Part shown: piece by piece, positions 1-11,782 of the stretch
How positions within the stretch are numbered: position 1 is the first letter of the stretch
How the letters are laid out: the number at the start of each line of letters is the position of its first letter
DNA from: Sipunculus nudus
Taxonomy: Eukaryota; Annelida; Sipuncula; Golfingiida; Sipunculidae
Assembly (NCBI GenBank): GCA_026874595.1
Contig: CM049313.1
Coordinates: 59,291,159-59,355,158 of the forward strand
Direction: 5' to 3'
Length of the DNA: 64,000 bases
Position numbers and translations under genes: made by a program
The notes under the pieces: model-generated
What the model was told of the DNA's origin: nothing
Seen by the model: the letters and a program-made list of their open reading frames with translations, nothing else
Databases searched by the model: none

Positions 1-1902
1 TCAAATCCATATTTCAGGTGGAAATTGGAAGGAACAGTGCATATTACACCTCTTATAGTGACACATGCCATCTCCATACAAAGTACCTACAAAGTATGGA
101 GGAGTAACTTGCAAGTGATAGTGTGGCCCTTGGATGTGTTACAATTTTAACAATGAATCTTCTGGACAAACAATCCGTAAAACGAAGCAAAAAGTCCTGT
201 CTATACATTGTATGGGTTTCATATTTCCTACATACATGGAAAAATAAGTGTAAGCTTCATTGTATATCCATGTACAGCAGTTTTCATCAACTGTTGTCAC
301 TAATCAAACGTGCTATTGTGCGGCCATTGCAGACAGATGATTCACAATCCAGCACAAAATGGAGGGGGGGGGGGGATTGGAGAATTTGCAGAGAGCCGGA
401 GAATTTACGGAGAATTTTAATGATGTTTTATGCATTCATAGTAACAAATTGACATTAAACTTGTCTGAAAACCTATACCATGTAAACCATATCATATTTC
501 TTCACCATTAAAAGACCAAATGAATTAAAAATCTTGGGATTTATTATTTTCCCTTCTACTACAGCTTTAATTATCTCATATATAACATTACCATCATTTC
601 CTTTGTTGTTAACTTTTAGTAGAGTGACCCAAGTTCAGGGTGAGAACAGCCTTCCATCCTTTTACAGCATTACCATGATAAACAATTGATAGTCTCAACA
701 TTAGGCTACAAGTAATGAATTAACACAAAAGAACACATGAGCTCACAGACTAAAGAGTAAATCTATCTCTTTGGTAACATGGTCATTTTCTCTGCTATCA
801 CCCATTAACCGGTGTAGAACAGGCTTGTATGCATGTGGCCAGAAATTCAACAGACATGCAGGGAGATATACTAATATGCTGAGTTAAAATGGAATTTGTC
901 AAACACAAGTTACTGTTAGGTGATGTTAGAATGTACACAACCATTTATTGTAAATGAAAGTGTGCCTGTAGGTTATGAGGGGTTGTCGAAATGATGAAAA
1001 ATATTTGCATCTTCATTTGAGCCTTTTTATGAGGCCCTCAATACAAGATGTACAGGCACTCTGATGCAGATTGGAGGCTCTTTTTGCATAGGCCAAAATG
1101 GCACTAATGCTAGGACAATTAAAATTTCCTTTTAAATAGAGAAGGGTATTAATATACCTGACATGTACAAGCAGGAAAACTTCTTCAGTATATTTGATTT
1201 TAAAGTTAAATTATCCACAAATTTCTACACACACGTACACCTGACCCTTATAAACCCAACTACCCGACAGCTTCAAGACACTTTTTTGCACATGACGTCA
1301 AATCTTTAGATGTTGTATGTATATCTTGTTGGATTTCCCAGTAAACAATATCATTCCAGTGTTTGGAAAGCTCGCAAGGTCATTTAAACTGTGTCAGCCA
1401 GTTTATGTGACACAGAGATGTAATATGATCAAATGATATATCAGTGCCGTGTCAGGAACTGATGTATGGGAATATTTAACAGATAATGGGAAGAGCATGT
1501 GTTTGTCACTGGTATTGTTAGGGGAGAGGTTGTTGTGGTTCACTGGGACAGGGAAACTATTGTTCAGATTGTTTCTCCGGGGCCTGTTTGAAAATTATTT
1601 CTGTGGTGGCAGTTTTGATAACCCATGAAAGTCATGACCTACCAGGTTGCTGCTTGGAACCTTGTCTCTTGTTCAGGATTATCTTCTTTTCAGGCTAGGT
1701 TATTTATTTTGCTGTTTATTTTTACAGCAGAAGAATTAAGAAAAATTCAGAAATATTACAGATGATTGCAAGAATTACTTGGTAGTTGTTTTCTGGTTTC
1801 TAGAACAAAGTTCTTTATCAGTGCTGAAAATTGGATGTTTATATATATTTGACGTATATACTTTTAAAAGTTCACTTGATGTATCACTGCATTACCTTAT
1901 TT
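1..1902. other. unique AT-rich non-coding DNA
   Basis: No repeat family of this window, RNA gene or protein motif was recognised. A G12 tract lies at 364-375. The 109-codon open frame at 123-452 runs through that tract and has no protein-like motif. Confidence 0.5.
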
Positions 1903-2150
1903 TTTAGCAAACCTGTGAGCTTATGCGATGGTGTGGGATCGTCCATCGTCAGTAGGTTAACCCATACTATCTCGAAAATGGCAGGATGTAACATCACCAA
2001 ATTTTATGCAAAAATTCAAGTCATCCAAAATACTCTATTGGATTTTGCTTATTTTTTGGCTAACTACATTTTCTTAGATTTTATAGGGAAAACGCTGTTT
2101 GTTGGAATATGTTTAATCACTGCTTGAGTCTACCTGAGGTCAACTGTGTT
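1903..2150 (+). repeat. fragment of TGTGAGCTT..GATGGTG family
   Basis: Starts TTTAGCAAACCTGTGAGCTT and continues with a GATGGTG..GTCCATCG pattern and 'taaccc..ctatctc.aaaa.ggcag' phrases. The same order appears at 45428-45790 (TTTTAGCCACCCTGTGAGC...), so this is a dispersed repeat whose 3' part is lost. The 98-codon open frame across it is a repeat artefact. Confidence 0.65.
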
Positions 2151-3454
2151 GACTACAATGTAGTCTTCTGTGTTATAGATAATATATATATTATTAGTGA
2201 GGTCAAAGTGTACAGAGAAAAGGAATATAGGCTGTGTGTTGTAGAATTATGTCGATGTATTGATTAAATCAGTGATTGGCACATTGTGTTCATAATCAAC
2301 TAGAACTGGTTTAATTTTGTATAACTGATGATCAGTCACAAATGGTGTACGATGTAAAAAAAAATTGAAATGCAAATGAGTCATATTATTTTTAGAAAAA
2401 TAAAATCAGTTCTATGTAATTTTACCTGTTTTACACTGTTCCAAATGCTGGTTTTCACAGACAAGCAAATGCTTCTTCTAAAAAAATAAATACTCTAAAA
2501 ACCTTGAAACATTTGCTGATTCTCTAAACTTCCTGGACCGGTTTTCATAAATAAAAAATTTTTAAGGAAAAGTATACAAAAATTATACTCCCAAAATATG
2601 TAACTTTAAGTTTAAACGAACACTGTTCTACAGTTGTTTTTTGTTTGTTTGCTATACCTATGATATGTTTAACTGACAGTACTTGCATGTAATGCTGTTT
2701 TTCACTTCTGGATCGGCAACTAGTTGAATATTTAAGGAGGCCTTCATTTTAGGGCCTGTATGATTGGTACATGAGAAAACTGACCTTGACACTGACTGCA
2801 TTTCGCTTTAACATATTTTATCACACTAAAGAAGTCAAGGATATAAAATAAAAGCAGTAAAATCAAAAATGACAAAATTTAATGACAATACCGGAAGTGC
2901 CTAGCTTCAAAATGGTCATATGTCATTTTATATAGCATTATACACAACATCCATGCATTATGTTTTTTTCATGTTTTTCATATGGGTCTATGGACGTACA
3001 AATGTATATGCATAGGGAGGAACAGGCTGTCCTTTATTCCTTAATAATGATGAGATCAATGTTGATCTAACACTCTTGGGCTGCAGTGTTTGCCTTAGGA
3101 TGGTCGTATATATAATTTACAGTCCCAGGTGGCTGATATGTTGACAGTGTCAATACAGATTCGGCTGGTGGTCATTAGTATGATTAATTGTTAATTATCA
3201 TGCTTTATATATGAAGTAACCAAGGAGCTGGCTTGCCCTTGTGTATTATTGACGTTAATTTAAGATTTGTGAAGAGTGTAACTTAATATAGCCTAGCTGA
3301 CAGTGAAAATATATGGAAAGTGCCATGAATTACTGTTATGCTCTCTCCACCACTGGGTCGATATTGTGTATTACAAACATAATAAGATGGCGTATTATTT
3401 TCAGACGGAACAATACAAGTTCCTCAAGCCTACAGTTGAGGTAACCAGGGACTA
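2151..3454. other. unique AT-rich non-coding DNA
   Basis: No coding motif, repeat family or RNA gene recognised. Confidence 0.45.
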
Positions 3455-5596
3455 TTTTTAGCTCAGCTAACTATTAGTCATCTGAGCTAAAGTCGTGGTC
3501 CATTGTCTGTCGTCCGTCCGTCCGTACGTCTGTCCGTCCGTCGATGTGGCACGTTTTGAAACCGTAAGACCTAGGAATCCAAAATTCAGCACAATGTAAG
3601 ATGTCCCCAAGATCTCCTACCAAGCCGAAAACTGGGTCTTTGCGGCTTCGTTCCTTTGAGAATTTAAGGAAAAACCTCAATTTTTTATTAAAATCCTATT
3701 TTCACACTTCAGGACTGCCTAATATCAAAACCACTCATCTGTTTTTCCTCATATTTACCATAAATATTCCTCTATATAGTTCCTATGTACATGCCAGAAA
3801 TTAAGTCTGTAAATTATAAATTCTTTAAGTTATGGGCCCAAACATAATAGACTTTGTAAAAAATCAGGAAAAATAATAACTCACTTAACATGAAAAATGT
3901 TGAAACTAGAGTCTATTTTATCAAGTATATAACTATGTTTAATTAAGATTCAATTGTTTACCCTAAATTAGATCTGAATTTTGTAAATTTTTTAAGTTAT
4001 TAGCATAAAAAAAAAATCAGTACCTTAAATTTTGCCCAACTTTGACCATGGCACGTTTTTTTCCTGTAAGCACCATTGATTTAATTTTCACAGCATGTAA
4101 ACATAAATATTTAGTTTGTCTAAATCTGAAATTTGAAAATAAAAGCTTGAAAATTAAGCTAGTTATTGATTTTTAGCTCAGCTGACTATAAGTCATCTGA
4201 GCTATAGTCGTGGTCCATTGTCCGTCGTCCGTCCGTCTGTCCGTCCGTCCGTCCGTCCGTCCGTCCGTCCGTCCGTAGATGTGGCACGTTTTGAAACCGT
4301 AAGACCTAGGAATCCAAAATTCAGCATAATGTTAGATGTCCCCAAGATCTCCTACCAAGCCGAAAACTGGGTCTTTGCGACTTCGTTCCTTTGAGAAATT
4401 AAGGAAAAACCTCAATTTTTTATTAAAATCCTATTTTCACACTTCAGGACTGCCTAATATCAAAACCACTCATCTGTTTTTCCTCATATTTACCATAAAT
4501 AATCCTCTATATGGTTCCTATGTACATGCCAGAAATTGGGTCTGTATTATATAATTTAAAAAAGTTATGGGCCCAAACATAATGCATTTTGTAAATAATC
4601 AGGAAAAAAATTTGATCACTTAACACAAAACTTGTTAAAGCTAAGCACTTTTTTTCCAGTAATATAACTTTTATTAATCAAAATTAAATTGTATACCCAA
4701 AATTTGATCAAAATCTTTTAAAATTTTTTTAAATATTAGCAAAAATAAAAAATTGGTAACTTAAACTTTGCCCAACTTTGACCATGGCACGTTTTTTTCC
4801 TGTAACTGCTGTGGATTTAATTTTCAAAGCATGTTTTTGTTAGCATTTCAACTGTTAACATTTAAAATTTGAAACCAGTTGATCAAAAACTGTAGATTTT
4901 ATTCAAGTTTTCAAGCACCATGTCACATATTGTTTACATCAACCTAGTGTTATGCAGTTTGCTAGAGCTCAGCTCCCCAGCTTCAGCTCTAAGTTCCTTA
5001 AATTAGGCATACAGTAAGATGTCTCCAAAATCCCCTACCATGCCAAGAATTTGGTCACCAGAACTTAATTCCTTTCGAGATATTAATGAAAAACTTCATT
5101 TTTTCATTAAAAACCATTTGTTACACTTCAGGACTGCCTAGTATCAAAACCACTGATCTGACTTTGATCATATATAATATACATATTTTTCTATACATTC
5201 GCTATGCACATGCCAGAAATGATGTCAGTATTGCGTAATTGTTTTAAGTTATGTGCCCAAACAAAATTGACTTTGTAAAAAATCAGGAAAAATATTTACT
5301 TAGGTTTCATGAAAATTATTGAAGCTAGAGAATTTTTTTTAAGTATATAACTTTGTTTAATTAAGATTTAATTGTATACCCAAAATTAGATCTGTATTTT
5401 GTAAATTTTATAAGTTATTAGCATAAACATAAAATCAGTACCTGAAATTTTACCCAACTTTGACCATGGCACATTTTTTCCCTGTGAGTACTGTTGATTT
5501 AATTTTCTCAGAATGTAAACATAAGTATTTAATGTGTTTAAATCTGAAATTTGAAACTAAAAGGTTGAAAATTAGGATAGTTATTGAATTTTATCT
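3455..5596 (+). repeat. three tandem ~0.7-kb internal units
   Basis: Each unit carries, in order, a 'ccaaaattcagca..atgt.agatgtcccc' start, 'aatatcaaaaccact.atctg', 'tatgtacatgccagaaat', 'ttatgggcccaaacat', and 'cccaactttgaccatggcac'. Units begin near 3455, 4170 and 4965. Unit 3 is the most diverged and lacks the CCGTCC tract. The paralogue at 34619-35995 retains the equivalents of units 2 and 3 only. Confidence 0.8.
4221..4276 (+). repeat. (CCGT)n tract
   Basis: Near-perfect tetranucleotide GTCC/CCGT repeat of about 13 units with two interruptions, just inside the start of unit 2. Shorter equivalents occur at 3510-3542 and 34676-34702, at the same place in related units. Confidence 0.85.
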
Positions 5597-5608
5597 TGAG
5601 GGTCTATT

Positions 5609-5763
5609 GTAGTCACTTGCTTTGTTCCAGATGCAGGTAGGCCACTCCAGGTCACTGGAAGTCAGCTATGCCAGGGTTCCTGATTTGTTTCAGTCACTGG
5701 GGGAGATCCCCTGCTGTGACAGGTGTACAATTGTTCTCATATCACACCCCCTCCCCCCCCCCC
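5609..5763 (+). repeat. B module, copy 1, ending in C tract
   Basis: Runs from TGTAGTCACTTGCTTTG through 'actccaggtcactggaagtcagctatg' and 'cactgggggagatcccctgctgtgacagg' to a C-rich tract at 5747-5764. It is nearly the same sequence as 8749-8902. The GGGGGAGATCCCC core is a hairpin. Confidence 0.85.
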
Positions 5764-5771
5764 CCATGAAT

Positions 5772-8050
5772 ATATAAATATACATTTGTATGCATGATGT
5801 GGTGTTACATGACAAGATTGAGATTTATGATGATGCAATTAAGAATTATGAATCAACGTTTATATTCAGAAATATATGTTATATTGGAAATGTATACAAA
5901 TTAAACTTAAAATAAAAAAATGAGGATCTAATACAAACATGTGTTCATTATTTTCAAGCCTCAGCAGAATTGGAGATCAGGCTTTGTTTGCCCTGAATGT
6001 TTATGCAAAAGTGTTGTTAATCCCATCTCTTCCCACCCCCCCCCCCCCCCACCCCCCGGCTGTCATTGATCCTTAGCACCTCCCCGTCACCTGTGCACTG
6101 GGACATTAGTTAATATTGCAAATGTGTACAATTTTTTCAATTTGAAAGATAATTGGATTAGAAAAAATTAAGATCTAATATTGAAACATATTCTTGCCCC
6201 AGGAGAATGGAACATAAAGTGATCAGCTCTTGTCTGTCCATCACCTCTCAATTATCATTAAATATATATACTAATTATGAAATTTTTCCTTTAAGCACTG
6301 TTGAAATAACTTTCATATGCTGTATGTGTATGGATTTAAGCCATTAAAGTCTGAAATTTGAAAGCAACTTATGTATTCAGATGTGTAATATTGCAGATGA
6401 AAAACTTTAAAATATTAAAATATATTATCAGCTTTGTTTGTCTAACAGTCTGTCTGTCCTTTTTTAAATATTATGTAATTGTGAATGGACTATTTAATCC
6501 TGTAAGTATTGTTGAATTAAGTGGAAATCCTATATGTATATACACTATGTTAATACAGAGATGTTGTAACTCCCATCATTCCAGCCCTCCCCCCCCCCCC
6601 CAACCACCACCACCAGGTTCTTGCATCTGGGGACTGGAGACATCAGTTATATTTCAACTGTATACATTTTATAAAATAAAAATACATATATTTAATAATA
6701 TATATTATGTAAAATAGATCCAATTGAGCAAATGTGTAAACTACTGAACTGTCAACAAACTATCCAAAAGCCAGCTAATGATCATGGTAATAATATACAT
6801 CTTATGTTCACAAACTGCTCACATGCTTCAATTTTGACATTAGAGAATGCATGGTTTGGTCACAAAATATTATTTGCAACAATTTCTCACTCATCAATAC
6901 AAACCAATCATGTCAACCAGCCATGGCATATATTACCTTTTCATCTTAGACTTGATCTCCATTATTATTTTAGATTTTTACCTTCAAGGCCAACTTCAGC
7001 TGAGCCCAGTGACCCATATTTATAGCACCATGTCTTGAATGTTTACATCAAGTCATTGGTTAACAGTGTTCCAGGCTGTTACATAACACCTTCACTCCTT
7101 GCCTACTGCTTCTGTGAGTGTCTGGGTCAGGCTGGGTCAGGCAGTAATTACCAGAGAGCCTTTCTCCTCTCTCTTTCCCTTTCTCTCTTTCTAGCTCTCT
7201 TTCTCTCTCTCTCTTTCTCTCTCTCTCACCCCTATGCCTCCCTTCCTCCCTCCACCCCATTATGTTGACAGGTACTATAAACCTAATTTATTAGATATAT
7301 ATGTTGATGCAATTAAAAAATGTGAATCAACTGAAATATTCACATATATATGTTATACTCTAAATGTATAGTTACATTTTCAAACCTGGAAAAAAATGAT
7401 GTTATAAAAAAGGGAATTTATGTAAAAATTGTTCATAATTTCCTGGCTCAGAAGAATGGGAATTAAAATTATTTGCTTTGTTTCTCTAGCTTTCTTGCCT
7501 GTTTTAAATATTTAATAATTATGAATAAACTTTTTTTTCCTGTAAGCTCTGATTAATTAAATTTCATATTCTGTACGTATATGCAAGGGTATTGTAACTC
7601 CCACCATCCCCTTCCCCCACCCCACTAAGTCCTTGCTCCTTTGCACTGTCAACAATAGTGCTATTGCTATAGCATAAAATTAAATAATTTGAAGAAAATA
7701 TATACAGAGAGACAGAGGCGTTGTAACTCCCATCGTAACCCCCCCCCCCTCCATCAAGTCCTTCCGCCTGTGGAGTGGGGATTTTATAGCAACTGTATAC
7801 ATATCATAAAATAGAAAAAACAGTTTAATTAAAGTTTAAATTAAAAAAATTGGATCTCATTAGACAAATGTGTAAAATGTTGAACTGTCAACAGCCTGTC
7901 AAAAAGGTATCGAATGAAAGCGCAAGGTCAGATCTTAAAATATTATTTGCAACAATTTCTTCAATCATATCAACCAACCATAGCCTAGATTACCTCTTTC
8001 TCTCAGACTTTATCTACATTTCATAATATTTTAGATTTTAACCTTCCAGG
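5772..8050 (+). repeat. degenerate tandem units with poly-C
   Basis: A unit containing 'gttgtaactcccatc' followed by a C tract, then 'tccttgc..ctgtgga.tggg' and 'aactgtatacat', recurs around 6017, 6565, 7590 and 7722. CT-rich low-complexity DNA occupies 7160-7260. The part at 5772-6000 is duplicated at 9960-10200, and the part at 6640-7020 at 10215-10600. Confidence 0.65.
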
Positions 8051-8966
8051 TGTTTAAGTACTGTTGAATGCTCCCTCCCTCTTTCTCTATCTCCTTTTCT
8101 CTCTACATACAACCCTCCTTGCTGCCCACACTGTTTCCTTCTCCGAACCCCATCCCAATGTCAGCCTCAGTAAACGAGAACAAGTTAAATCAGATATATT
8201 CATATTTTTATATATTGTATAACTGTTTGTTGCCTATGTACGTGCCAGAAATTATGTCAATATTGTGTAATATGTAGATGTGGTGGGCATCAATATAATG
8301 TACCTTGTCAAGACCTAAGAGATATCATGTCATACAGTCACAATTCATAAATCCACTCTTCAGCATAGTTAATAATAACATTATATATGTCAAATTGAAA
8401 TCTTGCGGACTTCTATACACTATAGATCCTTCAACAAATAGCCTTATCATCATTCTACCACTGCTTAGTGTACTGTCATTGCATTCATATTTGCTCAAAT
8501 ATATTGCTATTTTCAACAGCTCCCAAATAAATAAAAAATAAACCACTATATTTACTCCATATTAATCCATCAGTCAGGTAATTTCATACATGATTTACTC
8601 GCATATTACATTATATTCCTTTATAATAGCCTAATAGGTCCATGATATTCATAAGGTTTGTCGACTAAATATAGTATCACAATGGTGATACATTTATAGT
8701 TCAATCATGATCAGCTGAGCGTCGTGACCCATAGGTCCCTTGTTTTTCTGTAGTCACTTGCTTTGATTACAGATGCAGGGTCCCACTCCAGGTCACTGGA
8801 AGTCAGCTATGCAAGGGTTTCTGATTTGTTACAGTCACTGGGGGAGATCCCCTGCTGTGACAGGTGTACAGTTATTCTCATATCACCACCCCCCCCCCCC
8901 CCAAACCCACCAAGTGTTATGCAGTAATTGTTATTGTTTTAACTGTATCTCCTTAATTGTAATGCT

Positions 8967-8974
8967 GTTTCTAC
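8967..8974 (+). repeat. target-site duplication, left
   Basis: GTTTCTAC, identical to 9675-9682 on the other side of the 700-bp element. Confidence 0.75.
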
Positions 8975-9674
8975 TTACGCTCTTTACACAGCGCTTTACC
9001 TATAGGGCTACTACCTATATCGTAAGGCGCTGTTTGTTATGACCTCGTATCCTGAATTGCTACACCAGAGGGGAGCACTGTATTTTTGTCCAATCAGATG
9101 AGACCTTGTGCTGGAAGACAAAGCCAAGCGAGGAATACATGGAGCCAATCATGTTTATTTCGTTTTGAGTGACAGCTCATCGCCCAGCGTAACCGTCTGA
9201 ACAGACCACAGGCTCAGAGAGAATTGCCCCTGACGTGGTTTGCTTAGGGCCTTGGGCACATAGGATGCTCGGCCGGTGAGCTGTAATTCAAACGAAACGT
9301 AACAACAAAGGCTGCGTGCACACCTCGCTGGCTTGTTTCAGTTCTGCAGACAACAGATACATGGCTACGCTAACACAGTGATAATGTCATAATCGAATCG
9401 GTCGATGATGCGAGAATGCAGAGGGAGCAATTTAAATTCGACCGGAAACTCCTCAAGCGGCGCTTGAAGCGCAGCAATGGGCGGAGCCAGGATGCCTGTC
9501 GCGTTTTTGTTTATTGGCATCTGATTGGCTGCTTGTCACATCATACGCACGTTTATTTCAGCGGACAACGAACCGCCATCTGGTGTCTAAATATATCATA
9601 AACGGTCAAAGCTGGCAGCGTGAAAATCAGTTGCTTCTTTAGAAGCGCAAGATATCCGCTGCCTCGGGAGCGTA
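8975..9674 (+). mobile_element. 700-bp element with 8-bp TSD, TTACGCTC ends
   Basis: Flanked by the exact direct repeat GTTTCTAC (8967-8974 and 9675-9682), inside the B-C repeat. Termini TTACGCTC and GAGCGTA are short inverted repeats. The 5' end carries a long subterminal hairpin (CAGCGCTTTACCTATA against TATATCGTAAGGCGCTG) and the 3' end a hairpin GCTTCTTTAGAAGC. GC- and CpG-rich relative to its surroundings, with two CCAAT-type boxes. A shorter homologue is at 56520-56963. The 8-bp duplication suggests a hAT-like or unassigned cut-and-paste group. The 61-codon frame at 9416 is within it and unconvincing. Confidence 0.78.
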
Positions 9675-9682
9675 GTTTCTAC
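9675..9682 (+). repeat. target-site duplication, right
   Basis: GTTTCTAC, identical to 8967-8974. Confidence 0.75.
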
Positions 9683-10893
9683 TAAGATATGCAAAAAATT
9701 TCCTTGAAAAAATAATTCAAGGTGTAATCCAGAAGATGCAATGTTGTGTAATGTAGCATTTTTAAAGAAATCAATTTTCTTTTAAATGATTTTAACAAAT
9801 ATGATTGAACCCTTCAGTATGCTTTAATTTATAAAATATGAAGCACATTATGGATAAATGAAGACACAATTAAAAATTGTGGAATCTAAATCAAGTATTA
9901 TTTTTAGATATTTATTGTTTTGCAGATTTAAAAGATATATTTTTGTGGTAAAAAAGTAAAAAACATTTGTATGCATGATGTGGTGTTATCTGACAAGATT
10001 GAGATTTATGATGATGCAATTGAGAATTATGAATCAACTTTAATATTCAGATATATATGTTAAATTGGAAATGTATAGAAATATAAACTTAAATTAGAAA
10101 ATAATTGATGTGATAAAAAAATCAGGATTTAATACAAACATTTGTTCATTATTTTCCTGCCTCTGCAGAATTTGAGATCAGGCTTTGTTTGCCCTGTTTT
10201 ATGTTGTTAATTAGCTATATTTCAACTGTATACATTTCATAAAAAATACATATATATTTAATAATATATATTATACAAAAAAATAGATTCAATTGAACAA
10301 ATGTGTAAACTACTGAAATGTCAACAGTTAATCGAAAAACCAACTAATGATCATGGTAATAGTACAGATCATTTGTTCACAAACTGCTCACATGCTTTAG
10401 TTTCAACATTAGGAAACACATGGTCAGGTCACAAAATATTTTTTGCAACAATTTCTTGCTCATCAATACAAACCAATCATATAAACCAACCATGGCCTTT
10501 ATTACCTCTTCCTCTTACACTTTATCTCCATTATATATTATTTTAGATTTTTACCTTCAAGGTTAACGTCAGCTGATCACAGTGACCCATAGGTCCCTTG
10601 TTTTAGGCTACAGGCATTATTCCAAGCGTGGTCCATCACTTTATTTGGTGGTTAAGTGATAAAATATATTTCTGTTCATTGTGATAGACCAAGCATTATC
10701 TGGGTCAATGTGACCTGATTTTCTGTTGTATGATGCGTTGCGATGGGGAACATTCACTTTCTAGATCCTTGTAAACTTATTTGATCAGATAACGTTATAT
10801 ATTTACTGTTTCAACATGATGGACCATGTACTTAATAGCTTAGCTTCACCTCTTTAAACTTCATTTGCACCTATAAATTAGTTTTATGAAACA

Positions 10894-11780
10894 CAGTCAA
10901 ACCTGTCTAATGTGACAACCCAAGGGACTAGGGAAAGTGGTCGTAATAGACAGGTAGTCGTATTTGACAGAATCAGACCATTTAGGAACTGCACAAATCT
11001 AGCTGACATGTATGACGGAAATATACATATTAGACCACTTAGATACTTTATGATTATAAATAAAAACATATGGACAAAGTTGTCATAATAGACAGGTGGT
11101 CGTATTTGACAAATTCTTGACTATTTGAAACTGCACAAATCTAGGTGACATGTACGACGTAAATGTACAACTTAAACCATTTAGACACTTTATTACTATA
11201 AATTAAAACATATTTACAGAAGGGAGCCATCTTGGTGTTTCATGTATTTAGTAATTGCACAAAAATGTACATGTACTTATCTGTGTATTTTGATGTAATG
11301 CACTGAATAGATCAAAGACAGATCACAGAGGCACAGATCAAAGATTAACTTTGGGGTACTCCATTCATGTGGATTAATAGGTTGTGTGAGCCAGTCAGGT
11401 TACCTGCCTTGGGCTCCAGGCCCAGGGTTGGCCTGGGGTCCCAATAATCATCAGTAGGTGATCTGTACACACACACACCAGTAAAACAAACAGAAAGCGG
11501 TGCAAGTGACTGCAACTTTAGCTTGGTAAATCAACCGACCAGTCACCACTGGTCAGTGAGTAGCACAAAGAGTGCCCGCATTAGGCAGGTCAATTAATTA
11601 GTAATTTGTCACTTTGGTCAAGAAAAACTGCCAATAATCCATAATAGCCAGGTGGTAGTATTTCTCAGGTTTTATTTATCTATAGATAAAATAACTTAAT
11701 TTCAAGAGGGACTGATATTTAGTGGTTGTTTTAGCCAGGTGCCCGCATTTCACAGGTGGTCATTCAGACAGGTTGGACTG
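10894..11780. mobile_element. TIR element, CAGTCAAACCTGTC ends (Tc1/mariner-like)
   Basis: The left end CAGTCAAACCTGTCTAATG matches the reverse complement of the right end (CAGTCCAACCTGTCTGAATG), with inverted similarity continuing through a GTGACAACC/ATGACCACC segment. Immediate flanks are CA on the left and TA on the right, compatible with a decayed TA target. Inside, two ~150-bp direct units (about 10930-11070 and 11080-11215) share 'atagacaggt.gtcgtatttgaca' and 'ctgcacaaatcta'. No transposase frame, so non-autonomous. Confidence 0.65.
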
Positions 11781-11782
11781 TA

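Larger units (their letters stand above)
3455..8745 (+). mobile_element. large HINE/Helentron-like composite element
   Basis: The 5' end TTTTTAGCTCAGC is followed by a CCGTCC-rich tract. The 3' end reads AGCTGAGCGTCGTGACCCAT then AGGTCCCTTGT at about 8712-8742. AGCTCAGCTGA near the 5' end and CAGCTGAG near the 3' end form a subterminal inverted repeat. The interior has three diverged ~0.7-kb units (3455-4165, 4170-4950, 4965-5596), a B module with poly-C, and decayed ~0.5-kb units. A closely related copy with the same termini lies at 34619-37230. This architecture is typical of non-autonomous Helitron/Helentron derivatives. No Rep/helicase is present. The 60-80 codon frames inside recur in each unit and are repeat-borne. 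Confidence 0.7.
8749..10604 (+). mobile_element. second 3' half of the 3455-8745 element
   Basis: The B module, the 'atttgtatgcatgatgtggtg' segment (9960) and the 3' end (CAGCTGATCACAGTGACCCA then TAGGTCCCTTGT, to about 10602) repeat the order of 5609-8745. It starts four bases after the first 3' terminus, so two 3' ends sit in tandem. It is interrupted by the 700-bp element at 8975-9674. Confidence 0.7.

Noticed and set aside
6358-7268. Several overlapping short frames including a CT-rich Leu/Ser frame
   Set aside because: Derived from poly-C and CT low-complexity DNA inside a repeat.
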